Assembly: GCA_003194525.1 (NCBI GenBank)
Contig: NBIV01000202.1
Location: 87,089 to 151,088 of the forward strand
Direction of reading: 5' to 3'
DNA length: 64,000 nt
Source of the DNA: Gracilariopsis chorda
Taxonomy: Eukaryota; Rhodophyta; Florideophyceae; Gracilariales; Gracilariaceae
The notes under the pieces are model-generated. The model worked only from the letters and a program-made list of their open reading frames with translations, was not told the origin of the DNA and ran no database searches. The stretch's first letter is position 1, and each line of letters begins with the position of its first letter. Shown one piece after another: positions 23,165 to 34,192 of this stretch. The position numbers were made by a program, and so were the translations under genes.

Positions 23165-26100
23165 TGTTGGAAAAGTACCTGTTCTGTCACTGAAAACCAA
23201 ATGTGCCGGGGAGCATGGGCTGTGTTGGAGGGTGCCGCTGCAAAAGCGCATATGCGTCGCTGTGCAAATTCAACGTGAATCTGGATTGTGATTGACTACT
23301 GCAAATACGCATATGCACTGTAGTGCGTACAAGTGGTAGTACACAAGTGGGTTAGATTGGCACACCCACGTGTCCAGCTAGTACAGTGCGCACAGTGTAC
23401 AGGGCACGTACCTATGATAGATGGACACACCGCACATGTGGTACAGAAGTGGTACCTTGGTGAGGAGTATGGGCACTGGTATCAGGTTTACCGGTACAAC
23501 AAGTGGAAAATGACGTGTCAGTTGATGCAGTTACACGTACAAGTGATGTGGTGAATTACTGTGACGTGCATGGATGAATTTGGATGCGTTGGCATGCGTT
23601 GGCTATTGAAAGTTGGTAAGGAAGTTGAGGGGATGGAAGGGAAGTTCGCCAGCTCTAGCTTGGATTTACTTGGAGGTCCTTCAGGCATATCTTATATACC
23701 ACTCTAAACTCGAATTGCGCGGGAACACCAACTACAAGTAAAACCTAAACCACTAAGCAGGGACACTCAATACTACCAATCATCATCTAACATGACATAG
23801 CCAGCTCAGCACAACCTCATTACATCAACGCACACCAACGCACTAACGTTCCGTAATAGTTACGTGCATACACATGACCATGACAAGGCACAAATTCACG
23901 ACTCCAACACACGCCAGCACATGCCAACACATCACGGCAAGTCAACACATCACGGTAAGTCGGCACGTAACCTGTGGTGTTAGCGCCATGTCATCAAGTG
24001 GCAATGCATCAAGTGGCAATGCACACAACACCCACGTCATCAATATACCCGTGCATGTGTAAACCTGTTGACAGTGCATGCGCACCTTACCATTGTACCA
24101 ACCACTGCTGTACCACTTGTACCAGGTGTCAACCACTTCACCAGTATCCCCTGCACACAACGTACACTGTGACTACTGTAATAGCTGGACACGTGGGTGT
24201 GTCCAACCGATCCAGTTATGCCATACCACTTGTACGCACCACGTTGCATATGTACATGTGCAGTACCCAATCAGAAGCCAGTTTCACGTTGGGTTCGCGC
24301 ACACGCGCATATGCGCTTTTGCAGAGGTACCCTCCAAAACATCCCATGCTCCCCGGAACATTTGGTTTTCAGTGACAGCATAGGTACTACTGCCAATACC
24401 TAACCCGCGTGCGTTGCAACAGGTTATGGGCCCAGAGCGTCGACTGTTTGCAGACGTTGCGCTCTACTAATATCTTTTTGGATTTTACGAAGACTGGTTT
24501 TTCTTTCGCGCAGGTACGCGTTGCGTTGCAAGCGAGCGAATCTTGTGGAAGTCGAGTGGCAGTGGTGAAAGTAGGCAAAGCGTTCAGAGACACCTTCTCT
24601 GGTAAGCCGACCTGCGCCTGTTCCGATCCCTGCTTCTTTGCTTCAGTGCATAAGGAAGACCGCGCTATTTTCCGGCAAGCGACTAGAAGGGGTTAACTGG
24701 TGAAAGCTTATTGCGTCAGCTACTAGCCTCCCTTGGACGTCTCGTACGGATTGTAAAGCCCCTCCCTCTGAAGTGCGCAGAGCAGTATTGGTCGCAGAAA
24801 CCGCATCTCACCTGAAGAGAGTTACCAGGGACCAGAGGATTCGGACCTCTAGGGTAGCGGGGATAGTATCTACTGCCAGTGCGCCCATCTTAAGAAGTTT
24901 TATTTGTGTCCAGGCTCGTATCAGTACGTCCTGTGAGTATATTCCGGGCGTTGAGTACCCGAAATCCGCATGAGATCGCGTACGAGACGCGTCTCGACAA
25001 GCGTAGTAGACTTGGTTACACGGTCTCCGCTGAAGTTTTCGCTGTTGAGTGTTTGAGATTCTTCTCCACTCCAGTTTTTCTGGTTCTTTGTGTAACAGAA
25101 GCCTTGAAATACCTCTTTCGGCTTCAATACATTGCGTGGATATCACTACATTTGGCATCTACATAGTTGCTTTTGTTGCTTTTCTTTGGTTCTAGTCCCG
25201 TAGGAACCATGTCCAACTCCGAAGTTGAAACGGAATCCACCTCTGGAATGAAAATTCCTCGTTTACATGGTAAGCGTGGTGATGATTATATTCTGTGGCG
25301 TCACCGTCTCCGTGCTGCATGCCGTATTAATGGTGTCTGGAATGTCGCAAATCTCTCTGGGGTTCAATCTACCACATATATTTTAACTCAAGACACAACT
25401 ACCGCAGGTAGTGGCACTGAAATAGCAACTCCCCGTATCATTGCGAAACCATAAAAGGCTTGTGGTATCATCATCTGTGCTCTTGGTGATGCTCCATTAC
25501 GCGTAGTCATGGACGTGGATGATGATCCTGCCCGTATGTTGCAACTCTTGGATGGACTTTATGCCTCCAATAGGACTGTATCTAGAATTGCAGTGCAGAC
25601 ACGATTGTTCCGAATGTCGTACAGCGGTGAGAACATGTCCAGCTATGTGGATCAATACACGGCATTCTTTGCTCAGTTAGACCGTATGGGCAAGGATGCT
25701 GCTATACCGGAGTCTCACAAGGCACCTATGCTACTTGCTTCCATTGGTCCGAACATTTCGTTGGATTCCACGGCTGCTGCACTACGTACCAAGGACATAT
25801 CGGAACTGACTTGGGACTATGTGGCAACCACTTTGATCGATGAGTACAATGCTCGTCTGGTCAGTTCTTCTAGTTCTGGACGTACGCGAAGTCGAAAGAA
25901 GAACAGAAGCAAAGGTTCTGGTGGTTCACGTGTGTCCCAAAACTCCAGTCACACTCAGTTCAGGGATGGAAGTGACTCTGATGATCGGCCAAGTACAGCT
26001 GGTAGAGCATATGTGGTGTCCAGTAACCGGACTTATCACTGTGAATTTTGTGATCGTGATGGTAACACAAAGGACAGATGCCATGTGAATCCCGATAACC

Positions 26101-27071
26101 CGGATAATCACTTACCCAAAAGCATCCTGGACAAGCTTAACATCAAATGGAAGAGCAAATCTGGGGCGTCCAAGTCTTGCAATAAGCCGGCTGGTAGTTC
26201 ATCAAAGATTGAGGTATGTGGTATGGCACTGGAAAAGTCTTCCATCGTACCTCCCGACAGTTGTGATATGGACACCTATGCCGATAGTGGTGCTACATCA
26301 CACTTTTTCCATTCGGTGTCTGCGTTTATTCCCGAGTCTTTGCACAACGTAGAAACTTGAACCATCATGTTTGCCGACAACACTGAAGTATGTACAACGC
26401 AGCGGGGTGACATAGTATTGCCATTTGAGTACGCAAACCTACGATTGACTGATGTCCTGTTCGTTCCAGAACTGGAATACAGTTTGGTGTCCATAGGATG
26501 CTTGGCGGACAAGGGCATTGAATCTTTCTTTCGCTCAACTGAAGTTCGTCTCACCTTGGACAATGGTTTTGTAGTCGGCAGTGGCCATCGCGATCGACGC
26601 TCGGTGTTGTACACCTTACCCGATCCGATATTGCAAGGTACCAACCCAACCCCATTCTCGTCACCAACTAGTGGAGATCATTGCATGAAGACATCGGAGT
26701 CCATTATTGCTAATCTATGGCATCGGCGACTTGCCCACATCAATGCGCGCGACCTCCAGTCAGTTTAAAAACATGCTGAAGGGGTGCCGAAGATGTCAGG
26801 AATGGAGGAGATATGCCGCCCGTGTATGCTTGGTAAGGCGCATAAACTTCCGTTCCCTGGCAAATACGACCGAGCATCAGCCGTAGGTGAGGTGGTACAC
26901 TCCGATATACTAGGACCCCTTGTACCTTCATTCCCACAAAGGTTTCAATATGCCTCTACCTTCCTTGACGAGCATTCAAGGTATGCACTCTTAGGCTTCA
27001 TGACCCATAAAAGTGAAATTGCTGTTGTATTCGATGCAATTGAGCACAAGTTCCAGCAGCTTGGATGAGTG
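23165..27071 (+). repeat. Array unit 3
   Basis: Same content as unit 1; the gag frame starts at 25209 and the unit ends after the TGA at about 27066-27068. It carries the same extra TAA as unit 2 (26766-26768), so units 2 and 3 share a more recent common source than either does with unit 1. Confidence 0.95.
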
Positions 27072-30000
27072 TGTTGGAAAAGTACCTGTTCTGTCACTGA
27101 AAACCAAATGTGCCGGGGAGCATGGGCTGTGTTGGAGGGTGCCGCTGCAAAAGCGCATATGCGTCGCTGTGCAAATTCAACGTGAATCTGGATTGTGATT
27201 GACTACTGCAAATACGCATATGCACTGTAGTGCGTACAAGTGGTAGTACACAAGTGGGTTAGATTGGCACACCCACGTGTCCAGCTAGTACAGTGCGCAC
27301 AGTGTACAGGGCACGTACCTATGATAGATGGACACACCGCACATGTGGTACAGAAGTGGTACCTTGGTGAGGAGTATGGGTACTGGTATCAGGTTTACCG
27401 GTACAACAAGTGGAAAATGACGTGTCAGTTGATGCAGTTACACGTACAAGTGATGTGGTGAATTACTGTGACGTGCATGGATGAATTTGGATGCGTTGGC
27501 ATGCGTTGGCTATTGAAAGTTGGTAAGGAAGTTGAGGGGATGGAAGGGAAGTTCGCCAGCTCTAGCTTGGATTTACTTGGAGGTCCTTCAGGCATATCTT
27601 ATATACCACTCTAAACTCGAATTGCGCGGGAACACCAACTACAAGTAAAACCTAAACCACTAAGCAGGGACACTCAATACTACCAATTATCATCTAACAT
27701 GACATAGCCAGCTCAGCACAACCTCATTACATCAACGCACACCAACGCACTAACGTTCCGTAATAGTTACGTGCATACACATGACCATGACAAGGCACAA
27801 ATTCACGACTCCAACACACGCCAGCACATGCCAACACATCACGGCAAGTCAACACATCACGGTAAGTCGGCACGTAACCTGTGGTGTTAGCGCCATGTCA
27901 TCAAGTGGCAATGCATCAAGTGGCAATGCACACAACACCCACGTCATCAATATACCCGTGCATGTGTAAACCTGTTGACAGTGCATGCGCACCTTACCAT
28001 TGTACCAACCACTGCTGTACCACTTGTACCAGGTGTCAACCACTTCACCAGTATCCCCTGCACACAACGTACACTGTGACTACTGTAATAGCTGGACACG
28101 TGGGTGTGTCCAACCGATCCAGTTATGCCATACCACTTGTACGCACCACGTTGCATATGTACATTTGCAGTACCCAATCAGAAGCCAGTTTCACGTTGGG
28201 TTCGCGCACACGCGCATATGCGCTTTTGCAGAGGTACCCTCCAAAACATCCCATGCTCCCCGGAACATTTGGTTTTCAGTGACAGCATAGGTACTACTGC
28301 CAATACCTAACCCGCGTGCGTTGCAACAGGTTATGGGCCCAGAGCGTCGACTGTTTGCAGACGTTGCGCTCTACTAATATCTTTTTGGATTTTACGAAGA
28401 CTGGTTTTTCTTTCGCGCAGGTACGCGTTGCGTTGCAAGCGAGCGAATCTTGTGGAAGTCGAGTGGCAGTGGTGAAAGTAGGCAAAGCGTTCAGAGACAC
28501 CTTCTCTGGTAAGCCGACCTGCGCCTGTTCCGATCCCTGCTTCTTTGCTTCAGTGCATAAGGAAGACCGCGCTATTTTCCGGCAAGCGACTAGAAGGGGT
28601 TAACTGGTGAAAGCTTATTGCGTCAGCTACTAGCCTCCCTTGGACGTCTCGTACGGATTGTAAAGCCCCTCCCTCTGAAGTGCGCAGAGCAGTATTGGTC
28701 GCAGAAACCGCATCTCACCTGAAGAGAGTTACCAGGGACCAGAGGATTCGGACCTCTAGGGTAGCGGGGATAGTATCTACTGCCAGTGCGCCCATCTTAA
28801 GAAGTTTTATTTGTGTCCAGGCTCGTATCAGTACGTCCTGTGAGTATATTCCGGGCGTTGAGTACCCGAAATCCGCATGAGATCGCGTACGAGACGCGTC
28901 TCGACAAGCGTAGTAGACTTGGTTACACGGTCTCCGCTGAAGTTTTCGCTGTTGAGTGTTTGAGATTCTTCTCCACTCCAGTTTTTCTGGTTCTTTGTGT
29001 AACAGAAGCCTTGAAATACCTCTTTCGGCTTCAATACATTGCGTGGATATCACTACATTTGGCATCTACATAGTTGCTTTTGTTGCTTTTCTTTGGTTCT
29101 AGTCCCGTAGGAACCATGTCCAACTCCGAAGTTGAAACGGAATCCACCTCTGGAATGAAAATTCCTCGTTTACATGGTAAGCGTGGTGATGATTATATTC
29201 TGTGGCGTCACCGTCTCCGTGCTGCATGCCGTATTAATGGTGTCTGGAATGTCGCAAATCTCTCTGGGGTTCAATCTACCACATATATTTTAACTCAAGA
29301 CACAACTACCGCAGGTAGTGGCACTGAAATAGCAACTCCCCGTATCATTGCGAAACCATAAAAGGCTTGTGGTATCATCATCTGTGCTCTTGGTGATGCT
29401 CCATTACGCGTAGTCATGGACGTGGATGATGATCCTGCCCGTATGTTGCAACTCTTGGATGGACTTTATGCCTCCAATAGGACTGTATCTAGAATTGCAG
29501 TGCAGACACGATTGTTCCGAATGTCGTACAGCGGTGAGAACATGTCCAGCTATGTGGATCAATACACGGCATTCTTTGCTCAGTTAGACCGTATGGGCAA
29601 GGATGCTGCTATACCGGAGTCTCACAAGGCACCTATGCTACTTGCTTCCATTGGTCCGAACAGTTCGTTGGATTCCACGGCTGCTGCACTACGTACCAAG
29701 GACATATCGGAACTGACTTGGGACTATGTGGCAACCACTTTGATCGATGAGTACAATGCTCGTCTGGTCAGTTCTTCTAGTTCTGGACGTACGCGAAGTC
29801 GAAAGAAGAACAGAAGCAAAGGTTCTGGTGGTTCACGTGTGTCCCAAAACTCCAGTCACACTCAGTTCAGGGATGGAAGTGACTCTGATGATCGGCCAAG
29901 TACAGCTGGTAGAGCATATGTGGTGTCCAGTAACCGGACTTATCACTGTGAATTTTGTGATCGTGATGGTAACACAAAGGACAGATGCCATGTGAATCCC

Positions 30001-30978
30001 GATAACCCGGATAATCACTTACCCAAAAGCATCCTGGACAAGCTTAACATCAAATGGAAGAGCAAATCTGGGGCGTCCAAGTCTTGCAATAAGCCGGCTG
30101 GTAGTTCATCAAAGATTGAGGTATGTGGTATGGCACTGGAAAAGTCTTCCATCGTACCTCCCGACAGTTGTGATATGGACACCTATGCCGATAGTGGTGC
30201 TACATCACACTTTTTCCATTCGGTGTCTGCGTTTATTCCCGAGTCTTTGCACAACGTAGAAACTTGAACCATCATGTTTGCCGACAACACTGAAGTATGT
30301 ACAACGCAGCGGGGTGACATAGTATTGCCATTTGAGTACGCAAACCTACGATTGACTGATGTCCTGTTCGTTCCAGAACTGGAATACAGTTTGGTGTCCA
30401 TAGGATGCTTGGCGGACAAGGGCATTGAATCTTTCTTTCGCTCAAGTGAAGTTCGTCTCACCTTGGACAATGGTTTTGTAGTCGGCAGTGGCCATCGCGA
30501 TCGACGCTCGGTGTTGTACACCTTACCCGATCCGATATTGCAAGGTACCAACCCAACCCCATTCTCGTCACCAACTAGTGGAGATCATTGCATGAAGACA
30601 TCGGAGTCCAGTATTGCTAATCTATGGCATCGGCGACTTGCCCACATCAATGCGTGCGACCTCCAGTCAGTTTACAAACATGCTGAAGGGGTGCCGAAGA
30701 TGTCGGGAATGGAGGAGATATGCCGCCCGTGTATGCTTGGTAAGGCGCATAAACTTCCGTTCCCTGGAAAATACGACCGAGCATCAGCCGTAGGTGTGGT
30801 GGTACACTCCGATATACTAGGACCCCTTGTACCTTCATTCCCACAAAGGTTTCAGTATGCCTCTACCTTCCTTGACGAGCATTCAAGGTATGCACTCTTA
30901 GGTTTCATGACCCATAAAAGTGAAATTGCTGTTGTATTCGATGCAGTTGAGCACAAGTTCCAACAGCTTGGAGGAGTG
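27072..30978 (+). repeat. Array unit 4, fused to full family C element
   Basis: Same B2 LTR, inverted B LTR, stub and leader, but with several differences from units 1-3: TACTGG for CACTGG at about 27380, AATTATC for AATCATC near 27687, ACATTTGCAG for ACATGTGCAG near 28163, and AACAGTTCG for AACATTTCG near 29660. The last two match independent copies elsewhere in the window, so unit 4 keeps the older state. Its pol part lacks the interruption at GAGTG and continues into the rest of pol. Confidence 0.9.
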
Positions 30979-33465
30979 GCCATTGCGAAAGTGCACTCGG
31001 ATAATGCCCAGGAGTGTATTGCGTTGCAGTTGAACCCTGCCAACAGTCTTGAAGACACTTCTTTCTCTCCTCCGTATACTCCGGAACACAATGCAATAGC
31101 CGAGCGCATCAATCGCACTATGGAGGAAGCTGCTCGAGCTTTGCTCATACAGGCAAGTCTCCCAGAGTGCTTGTGGCCATACGAATTAAAGCACGTCATA
31201 CATGTTCCCAATAGGGTTTATCACTCAGCCACTGGAAGCAGCCCTTACCTTTTGATGACTGGTTCAAAACCATCCCTGAAGCATGTCAAAGTGTTTGGGT
31301 GTGCTGCGTTCGTGCTTAAGATGAAACCGGATACCAAGTTCGAGTCTCGTGCACTTAAGGGAGTGTACTTGCAAACTCTTGAGCATGGTGTGTATGATGT
31401 TTTAGTCAATGATAGTGATGAGATTCCACGCATTGTAAAGTCTCGGCATGTGACATTTGACGAGTCCAAGTTCCCTGGGGCACCATTTCTGGAACATGTT
31501 ATGAGTGATGAAGGTGCATCAAATGATACTTATGAATGCACAGATCACTCTGAAATCGATACTGAGAGTGGTATTATGGTTTCTGTGGACACCCAATTCG
31601 ACATTGAGAGTGATACGGAACATATTGAATCCACTCCTATACCAACGGCACAGAGCATTGAAAGCGGTACCGATCATCCAGATGATAGCGAGCATACGTC
31701 TGGTGACGATTCGGACCCAGACAATTGTGGTGAGCATGCCCCAAGTGCTAGTCAACATACTTCGGACACTGATGTCTTACCGGAATCTGAACCAGAACCA
31801 CGCTATCCTCGCCGTACACGACGTGCACCAGCTAAGTGGTGGTACATGGCCGGTAGTGCAACGTCACAAATGGATATTACTACCAGTGATGAACCTACTC
31901 TGGGCGAAGCACTGTCTGCCACACCACTTGAGCAGAGCCTTTAGAAGAGTGCCATTGATGAAGAACTGACATCTTTGGAGGAGAAGAACACTTGGGAGGA
32001 GGATGAATCACCTGCCTCTCAGCCTCTTCCTACTCATGTCATTTTAAACGTAAAGCGCGATGCCAAAGGATCGGTTGACAGACTCAAGGCTAGGGTTGTG
32101 GCTGCTGGCAATCACCAGACATTCGGGCAGAACTACATGGAGACATATGCGCCAGTAGTGCCATTTAGCCTGGTCCGCATGTTCCTGTACGTCGCACTTT
32201 GTCTTCAGATATATGTGGCCCAAGTAGATTTTAAGACTGCATTTCTCAATGGTGAGCTTAAAGAAGACGTGTGGGTGATGTCGCCGCGTGGTGTTACCGG
32301 TCTGACCACAAAGTGCTATAAGTTACTCAAGGCTATGTACGGTTTGAAACAGGCTCATCTAGCATGGCACACCAAGTTCAAAGCAGACATGAAGAGGTTG
32401 GGTTTTGAGGAACTACCCAGCGCACCGTGCGTATTCAAGCGAAAGCTTGGAGATGGCATCTATGCCTACATACTAGTATATGTGGACGACATTCTGGTGT
32501 TCACGCCAACGCTGGAGCAACGGGCTACGGTGTTGGAGGAGCTCAAAACACTCTATGACCTCCGCATTGAGAACCGAATCACTCTGTACCTTGGCGTGGA
32601 GCTGTCATGGAAGATAGGTACAGCCGTACAACTCCTTGGTGTCAAGCAGGGACAGTCGCTGTATATTGAAAGTATACTTCGAAGATTTGGTGTTCAGAAC
32701 GCTAAGCCAGTACCTAGCCCTATGGTGGAGTGCTTCTTCACATCTCTAGCAATCGAGGAGGACAGATCACCAATGGATGTGCAGTTGTACCAGCAGATTA
32801 TCGGGTCTCTGCTGTACTTGGCACTACGTACTAGGGTGGATATAGTTGCTCCAGTTCTCATCTTGGCTGGTTTTCAGAGTGCTCCTACCGCTTGATGTCA
32901 CAAAGCTGTGAAGCGTGTGCTCAGGTACCTGTGTGGAATGCAACAGCATGGGCCATGCTACAGGCCTGGGTCGCTAGATCTGCATGGTTTTGTGGACTTT
33001 GACTACGCTGGAGACACTGAGAGTCGGAAGTCGATGTCTGGGAATATCGTTACACTTGGGTCAGCAACCTGCTGGTATAGTGGTAGAAAACAAGCGTCAG
33101 TTGTGCTATCAAGTGGTGAGGCGGAGTACTATGCTCTGACTTTGGCTCCACAGGAAGTGGTATGGGTTGCTCGTGTGCTACGGGAATGCGGCATCGACAT
33201 GAAACCTTTGGTTCCTCTACACTCTGACAACCAGTGCGCATTGGAGTGGGCTGGTGGTGAAAGGTGTCCTTCTAGTCGTGCTACGCACATTGATGTAAAC
33301 GTTCACTTTATCCGAGATCTCATAAGAGACAATGTGATTAGTGTTCAATACGTCCCAAGTGAGCTGAATGATGCCGATTTACTCACCAAGCCATTGGGAC
33401 GTATGAGTGTTAAAGCAATTCTCAAACGGCTTGGTCTTGGACAGGAACTCGAGGAGGAGTGTTGA
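29116..33465 (+). pseudogene. Full-length family C gag-pol with four stops
   Basis: A single frame of 1,450 codons runs from the gag ATG to the terminal TGA without any frameshift, broken only by TAA (29359-29361), TGA (30265-30267), TAG (31942-31944) and TGA (32893-32895). Domains in order: gag, knuckle (His to Asn), protease DSGATSHF, HHCC, integrase Asp/Asp/Glu (VHSDILGP, VHSDNAQE, AIAERINRT), an acidic Ser-rich linker, RT (VDFKTAFLNGEL, YVDDILVF) and RNase H (FVDFDYAGD, SSGEAEYYAL, HSDNQCAL). The last two stops replace Trp codons. The C-terminus EEEC-TGA overlaps the 3' LTR. The catalytic motifs are otherwise kept, so the copy died recently. Confidence 0.9.
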
Positions 33466-34192
33466 AGTGTTGAACTCTACAAGTAGTCGAGTGCCCTGCC
33501 AGCCCCCACAGAAGGTGTCAGCTTGGTCCAAAACCAAAACTTCAGGGGACGATGGACACTTTTGGAGCCCCTCGCTCCAAAAGGGCATATGCGCCTCTGC
33601 TCAAACCCAACGTGAAATGGCAATGTGATTGGCTACTGCAAAATGCTATATGCATTGTATACCGTACAAGTGTTATGGAGTGTATGGTACTGGATTGCGG
33701 ATATGCACAAGTGGAGCAATGTGGTTGGTCCAAGTGTGCGCGCAGTAGACGGTTGTGCTGCAATGCCGAAGATGCGAATGGGAGCTGTATTGGGTGATTT
33801 GGGACAATGTGCGTTTGCGGGCTGCGCGGAGGGGTTGGAGTGCCAGGATGGTAATTGTTGTTTTTTTAGAGCTGGTTCCAGATCAAGGGACTGGCAATGG
33901 ATTTGCCGCATTGATTGATTTAGTTATTTGAAATTGTGACCCTCTAGATTGTGCGCGCTTTTCGTGTACACCTGCACACACGAATAACGTGTAGTGTAAT
34001 GGTGCCATAACCGCTGTCGCTTGCTGCGACGACGGTGAAGTGTGTGCGGTAGGGTATATGTAGATTGGCTTTGCCTGCTGTCGAGTAAACTGGTTGAATA
34101 AGGCTGACCACCTTCCTTGTTTTATTTTCTTGTTTCTTCTTCCTCCCGTTGTTTCTTCCCTTTTGTTTTCATAACCCGCGTGCGTTTAAACA
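33460..34192 (+). repeat. Family C 3' LTR
   Basis: 733 bases from TGTTGAAGTGTTGAACTC to CGTGCGTTTAAACA (other copies end GTTGCAACA). The pol stop codon lies inside its first bases, and a GAGGAGGAG purine run just before it would be the polypurine tract. The U3 module is at about 33577-33657 (GGCATATGCGC, AACCCAACGTGAAA, GATTGGCTACTGCA); the TATA-like box TATATG is at 34055-34060, followed by CGAGTAAACTGG. Its outer end abuts family A pol (copy E) at 34193, so it seems to have inserted there. Confidence 0.85.

Larger units (their letters stand above)
14496..30978 (+). repeat. Tandem array, 3,907-bp unit (partial copy plus four units)
   Basis: The sequence repeats with an exact 3,907-base period: 15351, 19258, 23165 and 27072 each begin the same TGTTGGAAAAGTACC. 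Before the first unit stands a partial copy (14496-15350) of the unit end; the fourth unit runs on into an uninterrupted family C pol. Each unit holds a truncated B-like LTR, a family B LTR in the opposite orientation, 22 bases of family C LTR, the family C primer site and leader, gag, protease and the first part of integrase. By eye, units differ at only a handful of positions. All share the same two in-frame stops, so the unit was already dead when amplified. Confidence 0.95.

Noticed and set aside
14496-30978. CRISPR or rDNA-like array
   Set aside because: The 3.9-kb units contain LTRs and gag-pol; there are no short repeats with spacers and no rRNA sequence.
32640-34192. Segmental duplication of 32640-34192 to 51195-52757
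   Set aside because: Both segments end exactly at the LTR terminus and one starts exactly at the insertion point of copy E, so two related family C elements explain the similarity more simply.
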